Under the pieces are notes generated by a model. That model was not told the DNA's origin. It did no database searches and saw nothing but the letters and a program-made list of their open reading frames with translations. DNA of 49,060 bases from Bacillota bacterium. Lineage in GTDB: Bacteria; Bacillota; DTU030; DUMP01. A program made the position numbers and the translations under genes. Location: positions 1 to 49,060 of the forward strand of contig DUNI01000189.1 in NCBI GenBank assembly GCA_012839445.1. The letters run 5' to 3'. Shown in pieces: positions 7,136 to 15,427 of this stretch. Position 1 is the stretch's first letter, and the number at the start of each line of letters is the position of its first letter.

Positions 7136-9265
7136 TCAGATTATTATACGAGCATCTAGAGCTACAGCTCCTTTGCTATATGCACGAACAGGATTAAGAT
7201 CGATTTCTTTGATATGAGGAATCCCTGCCAAGGCCTGTCCCACTTTGGCTATCATAGCAGCTAAGGCATCCATATCCACTTTTTCTTGTCCGCGAGCACC
7301 GGTGAGCAGCGGGTACAGCTTGAGCTCACGGAGCATAGCCTGGGCTTCTTTTTCACTGATCGGCGCCACGCGGAAAGAGACATCCTTGAGAACCTCTACA
7401 AAAATACCGCCGAAGCCCACCATCACTACAGGACCAAACTGCAGGTCGCGCATACCGCCAATGATAAGTTCTGTTCCAGCATCCGCCTGCTTAGATACCA
7501 ACAGGCCCTGAATCTCGGCCTGGGGCATGTTGACTTTGGCATTAGCTACTATCTTAGAAAAAGCTGATCGTACCTTTTGCTCCGAATCAAGATTTACCTT
7601 TACTCCGCCCACATCGCTCTTATGGATAATCTGGGGTGATACCACTTTGAGAACAACTGGATAACCTAGCTTCTTGGCTATATCGACCGCTTCGTTTTGA
7701 TTATGGGCTAATTCAGCCGGCACAAAAGGTACACCAAATCCGTGCAAAATAGACCGGGCTTCCGGTTCAGTTACGGCTCGCTGATTCGTTTGAGCTGTTT
7801 GAATGATATTGGAAACACTCTCTGATATGTTCGCCTTAGTAACAGATAAGGTGCTTTTCTGTTTCTTAACCTTTTGCACTAAGTTAGCCCTGCGCACCAG
7901 ATTTACCATGGCCCGGGCGGCTCGCTCCGGCATGTCAAAGGTGGGAATACCGCGTTCCTCCAAGACTTCTCGAGCTGCCTGCACCCAATCACCGGCGAGA
8001 TAGCAAACAGTTACCGGTTTATTAAAGGCGGACACAACCTCGGCCGTAAGTTCCCCCATCTTCTTTGGCTGGAGGAACGTAGGCGGCACGCTCAGGTGCA
8101 CGACCCCATCCACTTCAGGATCGTCCAGGACACAACGCAAGGCTTCAGCATGCTGTTTCTCATCGGCGGCAGCCGACATATCTACATATCCTTCAGTGTG
8201 GTCTACTATAGCCATGGGCGGTAAGATTTCTTTTAAATTCTCCTTAGTTTTGGGACTCAATTTCGCCAGGGTAATCTCCGGTGACAGCCCTAGCTCGTCC
8301 ATAGCAATTATCCCTGGCCCACCGGCTTCGGTTAGTACCACTATCCGATTCCCTTGGGGCAATGGTTGCATGGAAATGGCCTTGGCTGCATCCAACAGTT
8401 CTTCCACTGTGTCTACCCGCAAAATACCAGCTTGTTTAAAAGCCGCCTGATAAATGCTGTCGGAACCAGCCAAGGAACCGGTGTGTGAAGCTGCCGCCCC
8501 CTGCCCCACTTCGCTCCGGCCTACCTTAAGAATAATCACCGGCTTTTCTTGGCAAATACTCTGTGCTACTTCTAAGAACTGACGTGCATTATTTATGCCT
8601 TCCATGTACATAGCTATGGCTTTGGTATCAGGATCGTCACGATAATATTCCATTACTTCCAGTACATCCACATCAGCCTGATTGCCTACGTGGGCCCACT
8701 TAGCAAAGCCGATGGGCACCGCCTGATTGGTGGCAAACATCATAATGGATGCACCGAGCGCTCCACTTTGAGAAATAATACTCATACCGCCGGGGACTTG
8801 CCGAATTCCAGCCGCAAAAGTGGTGTCTAGGTGATTTTTCGTGTTCATTACCCCTATGCAGTTGGGCCCAATAACCCTTATGCCTGCTTTCTGGGCAATA
8901 GCTAGCACCTTTTTTTCTAACTCCACTCGCTCCGGCTCTTTGGTTTCGCTAAACCCAGATGCAATGATCACAGCTGCTTTAACATCGCCTCGCTTAGCTG
9001 CCTGCTCAAATACTTGCGGCACGGCAAAGGCAGGGACGCTCACCACCATTTGTTCTACCGCTTCCGGAATAGCAGCCAAATCAGGGAAACATTTAATACC
9101 GCAAAGTTCATCTAGTTTAGGGTTTACCGGATAGACAGGTCCAGAAAACTGTAGATCCAGCAAATTGCGGACAATCTGGTAACCGGCTTTGCCCGGGTCC
9201 TCGGACGCTCCTACAACAGCGATACTTTTAGGGTAAAAGAAATGATCTAATGACTTTGACTTCAT
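7136..9265 (-). CDS. ADP-forming acetyl/acyl-CoA synthetase, fused alpha-beta subunits
   Basis: A 709-residue NDP-forming acyl-CoA synthetase that converts acyl-CoA + ADP + Pi to acid + CoA + ATP. The N-terminal CoA-binding Rossmann domain starts KSIAVVGASEDPGKAGYQ. The ligase domains follow, with the phosphorylatable His in AAASHTGSLAGSD. The C-terminal third is an ATP-grasp domain (GYPVVLKVVSPQIIHKSDVGG, ELIIGGMRDLQFGPVVMVGFGGI). So both AcdA and AcdB parts are in one chain. The frame is open further upstream, but the start is placed at 9265: MKSKSLDHFFYPKSIAVVGAS is the family N-terminus and GGAGGAGAAAGC precedes it. It overlaps the stop of the beta oxidoreductase gene by 4 bp (ATGA), implying translational coupling. 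With that oxidoreductase it would conserve the energy of 2-oxoacid oxidation as ATP. Confidence 0.93.
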   Translation of the reverse strand: MKSKSLDHFFYPKSIAVVGASEDPGKAGYQIVRNLLDLQFSGPVYPVNPKLDELCGIKCFPDLAAIPEAVEQMVVSVPAFAVPQVFEQAAKRGDVKAAVIIASGFSETKEPERVELEKKVLAIAQKAGIRVIGPNCIGVMNTKNHLDTTFAAGIRQVPGGMSIISQSGALGASIMMFATNQAVPIGFAKWAHVGNQADVDVLEVMEYYRDDPDTKAIAMYMEGINNARQFLEVAQSICQEKPVIILKVGRSEVGQGAAASHTGSLAGSDSIYQAAFKQAGILRVDTVEELLDAAKAISMQPLPQGNRIVVLTEAGGPGIIAMDELGLSPEITLAKLSPKTKENLKEILPPMAIVDHTEGYVDMSAAADEKQHAEALRCVLDDPEVDGVVHLSVPPTFLQPKKMGELTAEVVSAFNKPVTVCYLAGDWVQAAREVLEERGIPTFDMPERAARAMVNLVRRANLVQKVKKQKSTLSVTKANISESVSNIIQTAQTNQRAVTEPEARSILHGFGVPFVPAELAHNQNEAVDIAKKLGYPVVLKVVSPQIIHKSDVGGVKVNLDSEQKVRSAFSKIVANAKVNMPQAEIQGLLVSKQADAGTELIIGGMRDLQFGPVVMVGFGGIFVEVLKDVSFRVAPISEKEAQAMLRELKLYPLLTGARGQEKVDMDALAAMIAKVGQALAGIPHIKEIDLNPVRAYSKGAVALDARIII

Positions 9266-10134
9266 GCTTTCTCCTCCTCGGCCAACAACTCCTGATACAG
9301 CTTTTCGGCACCTTTTTCCAGCTGAGCAATTTGATCGGCAAAAATGCTGCGGAAGCGACCCTGGCACTGTACATAATCTGTCACCGGCTTTAGTGTCTTT
9401 ACTTTCCTTGTGATTTTCAACCTGCCATCTACCACTTCGTACAGGGGCCATAGTCCTGTATCCACCGCCATGCGGGCAATATTGACCGTCTCTTTCGGCG
9501 GAAAACGCCAGCCTGTAGCGCAAGGAGTAAGAACGTGGATATAAACCGGCCCGTCCACATCCTTTGCTCTTTCTACTTTCCGACGAAAATCATCGATGTA
9601 GCCGGCGGAGGCCGTAGCTAGATAGGGAATACCTTGGGCTCTTAACATAGCGACAATATCTTTCTTACTTTCTTTTTTGCCGGCGGGAGTAGTAGTGGTC
9701 CAGGCGCCCAAGGGCGTAGCTCCGGAACGCTGGATACCAGTGTTCATATAGGCTTCGTTGTCATAGCAAATATAAATAAATTTATGTTCACGTTCAATGG
9801 CACCGGACAACGCTTGCAGACCGATGTCCACCGTGCCTCCGTCGCCGGCGAAGGCCACCACATGTACATCGTCTTTTCCTTGCACTTCCAAAGCCACTCT
9901 GATACCGGAACAGTAGGCAGCAATATTTTCCAAATTGGACTGAAAAGCCGGTACACGCCAGCCAGTCTCTCGACCGTAACCGGTTATAATAGCCGAGCAG
10001 CTAGGCGGTGTTAGAATAATTGTCTTGGGCCCCAATACATCCAACGTAACCCGCCCAATAAGCTCCATGGCGCAGCCTTCACAGGTAGTTATCCCGCAAC
10101 TTATCAGGGGCAGCTTTTCTGTTGCAGCTCCCAT
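9262..10134 (-). CDS. porB: 2-oxoacid:ferredoxin oxidoreductase, beta (TPP) subunit
   Basis: A 290-residue beta subunit that binds thiamine pyrophosphate and an Fe-S cluster. Cys13, Cys18 and Cys21 (SCGITTCEGC) plus a late Cys in HVLTPCATGW are the cluster ligands of the PorB/VorB type. The TPP motif is GDGGTVDIGLQALSGAIER, followed by YICYDNEAYMNTG. It begins one base after the alpha gene ends and overlaps the acyl-CoA synthetase start by 4 bp. The substrate (pyruvate, branched-chain or aromatic 2-oxoacid) cannot be settled from motifs; the linked acyl-CoA synthetase and Lrp regulator favour amino-acid-derived 2-oxoacids. Confidence 0.9.
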   Translation of the reverse strand: MGAATEKLPLISCGITTCEGCAMELIGRVTLDVLGPKTIILTPPSCSAIITGYGRETGWRVPAFQSNLENIAAYCSGIRVALEVQGKDDVHVVAFAGDGGTVDIGLQALSGAIEREHKFIYICYDNEAYMNTGIQRSGATPLGAWTTTTPAGKKESKKDIVAMLRAQGIPYLATASAGYIDDFRRKVERAKDVDGPVYIHVLTPCATGWRFPPKETVNIARMAVDTGLWPLYEVVDGRLKITRKVKTLKPVTDYVQCQGRFRSIFADQIAQLEKGAEKLYQELLAEEEKA

Positions 10135-11322
10135 CTAGTCCACCTCCCCTTCTTTGACATCGATCCATATGGGCTCAAATTCTGATCGCCCTTGAGACTT
10201 AAGTTCCATGGTGGTTTCTACAACCTTGGATAAAGTGTCACTCGATAGGTCGCGGCCGCCTAACCCGGCTACATAACTTGTCACTAAAGGACGTTTCGGT
10301 AGCGTATACAAAGCTGCTTTTACTTCTAATGATAGCGGCCCTTCCGAGCCCAGCCCCCAGGAACGGTCGATAACAGCTACGCTCTTGGCATCTTTTAACG
10401 CTGTTTGAACCGCTTGTTTCGGGAATGGACGAAAGGAAGTGACTTTTAGTGTCCCAACCTGTTGCCCCTTCTCCCGCAGTTCCTTGGCCACCTGCCTCGC
10501 CGTTCCGGCGCTGGAGCCAAGACTTACCAATACTACATCGGCTCCGGCACAGTTTTCTGCTTGGATAGGTGCATAGGGACGACCAAAATGTGTGCCAAAT
10601 TCTTCGCCTAGGTACGGCAGCAGTTCCAGTGCCTGGTCTAAAGCCTGTTTATGCTGATATTTAATCTCGGTAAACGTGCCGGCTGATGTCAGTTGATTAA
10701 TAGTGAGAGGACAATCAGGATCAAGGCAGACTGGCCCTGGTTCATATGCCGGTAAAAAGGCAGCCACTTCTTTGGCATCAGGTACACTTACAACCTCAGT
10801 GCTATGCGATACATAAAAGCCATCTAAACAAAGCATAACCGGTAAGCGTACTTCCTCGGCTAGGCGATATCCTAGCAGAACCAAGTCTAACGCTTCCTGA
10901 CAATTCTCAGCATAAAGCTGGATCCAGCCCATATCCCGCTCGGCCATGCTGTCGGAGTGGTCCACCTGCAAAGACCAGGGGCTGGGTAAAGCGCGGTTAG
11001 CCACCGCCATGACAATAGGAAGACGGTTGCCTGAAGCCACACCTACCACCTCGTGCATTAGCGCCAGGCCAGCCCCAGCCGTGGCCGTAAACACTCGGGT
11101 ACCAACCAAAGCTGCCCCCACCACAGCACTTAAAGCCGAATGCTCCGATTCCACCGCTATATACCGGGCACCGGGCAAAGAGCCATCAGCAATAAAGTCC
11201 GCTACTCTTTCTACTATCGGGGTCTGGGGCGTAATGGGATAAGCGGCCACTACTTTAGGACCTGCTAAGCGTACCCCTTCTGCCACCGCCCAGTTACCGT
11301 CTAAAGCTTTAATTTGTGGCAT
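10135..11322 (-). CDS. porA: 2-oxoacid:ferredoxin oxidoreductase, alpha subunit
   Basis: A 395-residue alpha subunit with the pyrimidine-binding and C-terminal domains of PorA. Typical segments are GNWAVAEGVRLAGPKVVAAYPITPQTPIVE, YIAVESEHSALSAVVGAALVGTRVFTATAGAGLALMHE and, later, VVLVSLGSSAGTARQVAKELRE and SVAVIDRSWGLGSEGPL. It partners the beta subunit to form the catalytic core that decarboxylates a 2-oxoacid to acyl-CoA. Its start overlaps the delta ferredoxin gene by 14 bp and has GAGGAGGAGAC upstream, so translation of delta and alpha is probably coupled. Confidence 0.9.
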   Translation of the reverse strand: MPQIKALDGNWAVAEGVRLAGPKVVAAYPITPQTPIVERVADFIADGSLPGARYIAVESEHSALSAVVGAALVGTRVFTATAGAGLALMHEVVGVASGNRLPIVMAVANRALPSPWSLQVDHSDSMAERDMGWIQLYAENCQEALDLVLLGYRLAEEVRLPVMLCLDGFYVSHSTEVVSVPDAKEVAAFLPAYEPGPVCLDPDCPLTINQLTSAGTFTEIKYQHKQALDQALELLPYLGEEFGTHFGRPYAPIQAENCAGADVVLVSLGSSAGTARQVAKELREKGQQVGTLKVTSFRPFPKQAVQTALKDAKSVAVIDRSWGLGSEGPLSLEVKAALYTLPKRPLVTSYVAGLGGRDLSSDTLSKVVETTMELKSQGRSEFEPIWIDVKEGEVD

Positions 11323-11596
11323 CGGCAGTCTCCTCCTCTACCATATTGATTGCTTCTTGAGGGCAAACAGTCGTACAAATGCCACAGCCTTTGCAGTATT
11401 CATAGTCAATAACAACTGGGCACCCCTTGTAGATAACACCTGCCGGGCAATAGCGGGTGCAAACACTGCAGCCAACGCAACGCTCCGCTACTACCACCGG
11501 CCGCTCCTGGCGCCAAGCTCCGGTCTTGGTATCGGCTATGCGGGTGGCAAATATACCCCGCATAGCCGGTCCCGATGTTAGATCTTTAGCGGGCAT
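11309..11596 (-). CDS. porD: 2-oxoacid:ferredoxin oxidoreductase, delta (2[4Fe-4S] ferredoxin) subunit
   Basis: A small polyferredoxin subunit of about 95 residues. Two CxxCxxCxxxCP motifs are visible (Cys40-43-46-50 and Cys68-71-74-78, counted from the chosen start), each able to bind a [4Fe-4S] cluster that relays electrons to external ferredoxin. The frame is open to 11629. I chose ATG 11596 (MPAKDLTSGPAMRG) because AAAGGACG lies at correct spacing and the length matches PorD. It overlaps the gamma gene end by 11 bp and the alpha start by 14 bp. Confidence 0.88.
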   Translation of the reverse strand: MPAKDLTSGPAMRGIFATRIADTKTGAWRQERPVVVAERCVGCSVCTRYCPAGVIYKGCPVVIDYEYCKGCGICTTVCPQEAINMVEEETADATN

Positions 11597-12140
11597 AAAC
11601 CATCGTCCTTTCATAAGCTGCACGGGCACAAGCAGCGTTCTTTTCTCCTTTGCTACCGGTCATAAATTCTTCTATGGCAGTACAAACAGCATCGATCCCT
11701 ACCCAACCGGTAGTACAGGCAAAAGCCCCTAGCATGGCCGCGTTAGGTGGCACTGGGCCGATAATTTCCTTCGTCACTCCCCAGGCATCAACACACCCTA
11801 CTTTGGCAAAGCTGGAGCCAATTTCCAGCCCAACTGGATCAACGGGCGTATTGGCCACGAGGATGGCATTTTCTCTAAGACCCGCACAAGGATCAATACC
11901 CAATTCCATTAGAAAAAGGTCAAACAAAACCACAGCATGAGGATGATAAACATAAGTGTGGGTGGAAATAGGCTCCTCATCTAAGCGAGCAAAGGTATAT
12001 ACCGGTGCTCCTTTTCGTTCCTGACCAAAATTAGGAACAGCCTGACCATATTTACTTTCTTTGATAGCGGCAGCCACCAGAATCTTGGCTGCCGTCACCG
12101 CCCCTTGTCCCCCTCGGCTCAGAATCTTGATTTCTTTCAT
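11586..12140 (-). CDS. porG: 2-oxoacid:ferredoxin oxidoreductase, gamma subunit
   Basis: A 184-residue gamma subunit. The N-terminus KEIKILSRGGQGAVTAAKILVAAAI and the segment PNFGQERKGAPVYTFARL are hallmarks of PorG/VorG. The open frame begins at 12236, but ATG 12140 is preferred: it has AGGGGGC upstream and starts exactly at the conserved region, while the longer version runs through a terminator hairpin. It is the first gene of the gamma-delta-alpha-beta-acyl-CoA synthetase operon, an order familiar from archaeal POR/VOR. I could not find a convincing -35/-10 pair in the 60 bases upstream. Confidence 0.9.
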   Translation of the reverse strand: MKEIKILSRGGQGAVTAAKILVAAAIKESKYGQAVPNFGQERKGAPVYTFARLDEEPISTHTYVYHPHAVVLFDLFLMELGIDPCAGLRENAILVANTPVDPVGLEIGSSFAKVGCVDAWGVTKEIIGPVPPNAAMLGAFACTTGWVGIDAVCTAIEEFMTGSKGEKNAACARAAYERTMVYAR

Positions 12141-12198
12141 GGTAAAGCCCCCTGGTGTAATGCTTTTTATTAGGCAAACATTGGTCTCATCAGGGTAG

Positions 12199-12233
12199 AA
12201 AAAGCAGCCCATCCAACCGCTTCTAGGATGGGC
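12199..12233 (-). terminator. Rho-independent terminator of the lrp-hydrolase operon
   Basis: On the minus strand GCCCATCC, an 11-base loop and GGATGGGC form an 8-bp stem followed by TGCTTTTTCT. It lies just after the isochorismatase-like gene (ends 12255) and before the oxidoreductase gamma gene (starts 12140), so it separates the two transcription units. Confidence 0.8.
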
Positions 12234-12254
12234 CACCTTATAAGGTTATCGCTA

Positions 12255-13109
12255 CTAGAATTTGACCTTGTCTGCTGTTAGTAGGCGTCCCTTGAAGAAA
12301 CCATGGTTATGAAGGTAGCACCAATGCTTATCATGATCTTCTCCGGCTATAGCATCAACGGGCAAAAGCAGACGATAGCCCCTTTCGGCTGCGCCACACA
12401 CTGCGGCATCAACGCAAACATGAGTCGACGCTCCGGTGATGATTATAGTGTCGATCCCTTTAGCTTTGAGATACGCGTCAAACCCTACTACTCCCATTGC
12501 CATTAACTTATCAATATTAGAGGAAGTAGCTACCGCACTATGCGCTTGGGCTTCAAGAAAGTAGTCGTGTAGTGTCTTCTTATTTTGTTTTTTGAGCTCT
12601 TCGTCTCGCTCTGCAGGTAGGGATAAATATTCTACTATTTCCGGCTGCAACTCAGGATCAAAAAGAAAAGTATAAGGCGAGAACGAAGAGAAATGGGATT
12701 TTACCAACCAAAGATCCGGCTTGGGCAAGGTATCTACAAACTTGGCTCCCCATGTGCCCTTATTACACATACCCTCCGGTAATTTAACCATCTCAAATTG
12801 CTCTCTCATATTAGGTATTAAATAATGAAAGTCGTAGATACACTGCACATAACAAGCCGATACACCGGCTTGTTGAGCTCGTTTTACCAACTTGGCCACC
12901 ACAGGCTCTATCTTTTGCTCCAAGGAAACATCAAATCCTGCCTTACCGGCAAAACCTTCCTCGCGGCCACCGTCATTTTGCAAATCCACAACCAGTAGCA
13001 ATGTTTTGCTAGGATCAACTTTGTATTCCGGCGCTGCCTCGGCGATCTCCATTACTTTGGTCTCCATTACCTTAGTATAGGTGGCAATTGTATCCGACAT
13101 CTGGGTCAT
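12255..13109 (-). CDS. Isochorismatase-family cysteine hydrolase with a large insertion
   Basis: A 284-residue member of the isochorismatase/nicotinamidase/N-carbamoylsarcosine amidase fold. The catalytic triad can be read as Asp42 (VVDLQND), Lys137 (LVKSHFSSF) and Cys232 (STHVCVDAA). Family members are usually about 180-220 residues with Lys and Cys some 35 residues apart; here they are 95 apart, so about 60 residues (roughly 150-210, charged, KKQNKKTLHDYF) are inserted before the catalytic Cys strand. An N-terminal extension of about 35 residues is also present. The start ATG has GAGGAGGGAGC upstream. It follows the Lrp-type regulator by 43 bases, likely co-transcribed. An amide or carbamoyl substrate from amino-acid catabolism is a guess. 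Confidence 0.85.
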   Translation of the reverse strand: MTQMSDTIATYTKVMETKVMEIAEAAPEYKVDPSKTLLLVVDLQNDGGREEGFAGKAGFDVSLEQKIEPVVAKLVKRAQQAGVSACYVQCIYDFHYLIPNMREQFEMVKLPEGMCNKGTWGAKFVDTLPKPDLWLVKSHFSSFSPYTFLFDPELQPEIVEYLSLPAERDEELKKQNKKTLHDYFLEAQAHSAVATSSNIDKLMAMGVVGFDAYLKAKGIDTIIITGASTHVCVDAAVCGAAERGYRLLLPVDAIAGEDHDKHWCYLHNHGFFKGRLLTADKVKF

Positions 13110-13152
13110 TTAGCTCCCTCCTCAATAATTGGCCTTGGCTGACTTTATCATC

Positions 13153-13602
13153 TTACCTAACTGACAAAATTGACTTGAACCTCTGTAACAGCAGATTCGT
13201 GGACACATTTACTACTCCAGGGATACTGTAAATGTGTTCTTTGAGAAAGACGGCTAGATCACGGGTGTCCTTAAGAAATGCGTGAACATGAAGAGTAGTA
13301 GAACCTGTCATTTGATAAACCACCGTTACTTGTTCCCGTTTTGCCAGCTGCCTTGCCACTTGTTCTAGCTGACTCGGGATCACTTCTATTTCAAAAAAAG
13401 CATGGATACTGTACCCTAAAGCAGCACTATCCACTACTGTAGTAAACTCCTGAATCACCCCCTTATCAACCAGACGATTAACACGTTCTCTTACCGCAAC
13501 CCGAGACAAATGGACCTTTCTCGCAATCTCTGCCATGGACATGCGGGCATCTTTAGTCAGTAACTCTATTATCTTGCGATCGATTGTATCTAGTTGAGTC
13601 AT
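13153..13602 (-). CDS. Lrp/AsnC-family transcriptional regulator
   Basis: A 149-residue regulator with an N-terminal winged helix-turn-helix (LDTIDRKIIELLTKDARMSMAEIARKVHLSRVAVRERVNRL) and a C-terminal RAM/AsnC ligand domain (SIPGVVNVSTNLLLQ). Such proteins bind amino acids or related effectors and control their metabolism. The start at 13602 (MTQLDTIDRK) is preferred over 13620 because GGGAGGAT precedes it at good spacing. It lies upstream of the isochorismatase-like hydrolase and the 2-oxoacid oxidoreductase operon, both plausible targets. The AT-rich upstream region contains several GTTAAC-type palindromes that could be its own operators. Confidence 0.92.
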   Translation of the reverse strand: MTQLDTIDRKIIELLTKDARMSMAEIARKVHLSRVAVRERVNRLVDKGVIQEFTTVVDSAALGYSIHAFFEIEVIPSQLEQVARQLAKREQVTVVYQMTGSTTLHVHAFLKDTRDLAVFLKEHIYSIPGVVNVSTNLLLQRFKSILSVR

Positions 13603-13883
13603 GCCTATCCTCCCAGCCATAAAATAACTATTGTAATGTTTTTTAGCGGAGGCATTAACTTAACGCAAATCAATGGCTCTTATTAATTCTTTTCTGTATG
13701 TTATATGGCTATACCTGTTAACAATCGATGGTTTCGTTGTTCATTATTAACCTATTTGACTTTTTACTGCTTTCCCTAGTTCAAAAAGATAAATACGTTA
13801 TGTTAATAATGGGTCTTTAGTGACACTTGTTAACCTGAGTATTAGCACTGGCAGCACAATGCACTGATGGTTTGAATTCATAC
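13603..13883. promoter_or_regulatory. AT-rich region upstream of the Lrp regulator with repeated GTTAA motifs
   Basis: This gene-free AT-rich stretch contains the palindrome TGTTAACA (13717-13724), an inverted pair CATTATTAAC (13742-13751) / GTTAATAATG (13802-13811) and another TTGTTAACC near 13828. These could be regulator sites, for example for the Lrp protein itself. I found no confident -35/-10 pair. No ORF of note lies here. Confidence 0.35.
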
Positions 13884-13910
13884 AAAAAGCTCCGCTTAGT
13901 TCGCGGAGCT
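13884..13910 (-). terminator. Terminator after the RlmL-like methyltransferase
   Basis: On the minus strand AGCTCCGC, loop GAACTAA, GCGGAGCT is followed by TTTTTGTATG, a classic intrinsic terminator. It lies about 70 bases after the methyltransferase stop (13978). A-runs on both sides allow weaker function on the other strand. Confidence 0.85.
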
Positions 13911-13977
13911 AAAAACATTCAAATGCTATGTTCTTTACTTAAATGTTAAACGGATAATTCTCGAAAATTCTTGAAAG

Positions 13978-15120
13978 CTATTGATCCTGCCTTGGTGGCC
14001 GCGGTCCAAAATACTGGTAGTAATGGCATTCAATACGGCCGTTGTATAGTTTGCGCCGCTTAGTAGCTTGACGTCCAAACAGTCGCTCGAAATCCTTGTG
14101 CGATGTTAGGATGAAATAAGACCAAGTGTCCAAAGGAGCCAGTATCGGTCTTAAGTCTTTATAGATTTGCTCGGCTTCCTTAATTTCACCTAACCGATGA
14201 CCATAGGGCGGATTGGTAATAATATATCCGTACTTGTAACGGTTACTGAAGTCACGAAAATCCTGTCTTTGCCAATGAATACCGTCCTGGATCCCTGCTT
14301 GGTTAAAATGGTACCGAGCCAAGCTCAAAACAGCAGGATCAATGTCAGTACCACGAATATCCAGAGGTTCGTTAAACCGGGCTAAATCATACGCTTCCTC
14401 CCTGGCTCTTTGCCACTCTACGGTAGCTATGTTAGGCCATTTTTCGGCGGCAAAGCTTCGTTTCAGTCCAGGAGGGATATTTCTTCCTATTAGGGCTGCC
14501 TCGATAGGAATCGTACCGGAACCACAAAAGGGATCACATAGAATCTGTGTACTCTTCCAGTGGCTAAGAAGGACCATGGCCGCGGCTAAAGTTTCTCGAA
14601 GGGGAGCCTCTCCTACCAACTTCCGGTAGCCCCGTTTATGTAAACCTGCACCTGATGTGTCTATGGTTAGGGTTGCCACGTCCTTAAGAAGTGCCACCTC
14701 CACTGTATAGCGTGGTCCATCCTCTGGAAACCAATTTAGATGGTATTTTTCTTTCATCTTTTCTACAATGGCTTTTTTAACAATTGCCTGGCAGTCAGGC
14801 ACACTGTATAAAGTAGAACGTACTGATTTCCCTTCCACCGGAAAACAGGCATTCTTAGGTAGCCACTCGGGCCAAGCCAAAGCTTTAGTTCCCTGAAATA
14901 GTTCTTCGAAAGATGTGGCTCTAAACTGGCCCATTTTTAACAGTAAGCGGTCAGCTGTTCTAAGCCACAAGTTGCCCCTACAAATGGCGGCCTTATCAGC
15001 AACGAAAGTCACCTTGCCATTTTCTATCCGTAAGTCTTCATATCCTAATTCCTTTAGCTCTCGTGCTACCACCGCCTCCAAACCAAAAGCAGCCGTAGCA
15101 ATTAGTTCTATATGTTCCAT
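13978..15120 (-). CDS. RlmL/YpsC-like THUMP-domain RNA guanine-N2 methyltransferase
   Basis: A 380-residue SAM-dependent RNA methyltransferase. The N-terminal ~160 residues form the ferredoxin-like/THUMP RNA-binding region (IELIATAAFGLEAVVARELKELGY). The Rossmann domain follows with CDPFCGSGTIPIEAALIGRNIPPG, then GTDIDPAVLSLARYH and the catalytic NPPYGHR. This matches the YpsC/RlmL family that makes m2G in 23S rRNA; the exact site is not readable. The start ATG follows GAGGTGTTTAC. It appears monocistronic: a possible promoter at 15152-15181 and a terminator at 13884-13910. Confidence 0.92.
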   Translation of the reverse strand: MEHIELIATAAFGLEAVVARELKELGYEDLRIENGKVTFVADKAAICRGNLWLRTADRLLLKMGQFRATSFEELFQGTKALAWPEWLPKNACFPVEGKSVRSTLYSVPDCQAIVKKAIVEKMKEKYHLNWFPEDGPRYTVEVALLKDVATLTIDTSGAGLHKRGYRKLVGEAPLRETLAAAMVLLSHWKSTQILCDPFCGSGTIPIEAALIGRNIPPGLKRSFAAEKWPNIATVEWQRAREEAYDLARFNEPLDIRGTDIDPAVLSLARYHFNQAGIQDGIHWQRQDFRDFSNRYKYGYIITNPPYGHRLGEIKEAEQIYKDLRPILAPLDTWSYFILTSHKDFERLFGRQATKRRKLYNGRIECHYYQYFGPRPPRQDQ

Positions 15121-15427
15121 GTAAACACCTCATAACTTTTGTTTGATTGGACTTATAACTGACCCGACTGTGAAAAGACAAGCCTTTGATTATCACAGCA
15201 GCCACCTATCCATAGCATTCATTATACTACAGGCGTTACGGCCAATGTTTTAGATTTTCCCCGCTAGTTTTAAACACTAAAGCAAACTGTTCGGTAAACA
15301 AGCGGGAAAACTAAATTTGCAATCAAAAGCTTGACCACTTCATCTTAAATGGTACCAAAGCTCCAGCGATAGAAGGAGCCGGCCTTGTGCATAATGCACA
15401 AGGCCGGCTAGATTTATTCTTATAGCA
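15121..15427. promoter_or_regulatory. Intergenic region with a possible promoter for the methyltransferase gene
   Basis: On the minus strand TTGTCT (15176-15181), an 18-base spacer and TATAAG (15152-15157) make a plausible promoter for the methyltransferase gene. The rest is AT-rich with no ORF, apart from the strong hairpin at 15378-15408, listed separately. Confidence 0.4.
15378..15408 (-). terminator. Long perfect hairpin after the M20 deacylase gene
   Basis: The 15-base arms GCCGGCCTTGTGCAT and ATGCACAAGGCCGGC form a perfect inverted repeat around a single A. It lies 20 bases after the stop at 15428 on the minus strand. The following sequence (TCCTTCTATC) has only a weak T content, so termination or mRNA protection are both possible. 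Confidence 0.6.

Noticed and set aside
9266-9523. Upstream extension of the acyl-CoA synthetase reading frame (795-residue version)
   Set aside because: It lies wholly inside the beta oxidoreductase gene in another frame, shows no family similarity, and a good ribosome site plus the family N-terminus are at 9265.
12141-12236. Extra 32 residues at the start of the oxidoreductase gamma frame
   Set aside because: It crosses the terminator hairpin of the preceding operon and lacks similarity; ATG 12140 starts at the conserved region.
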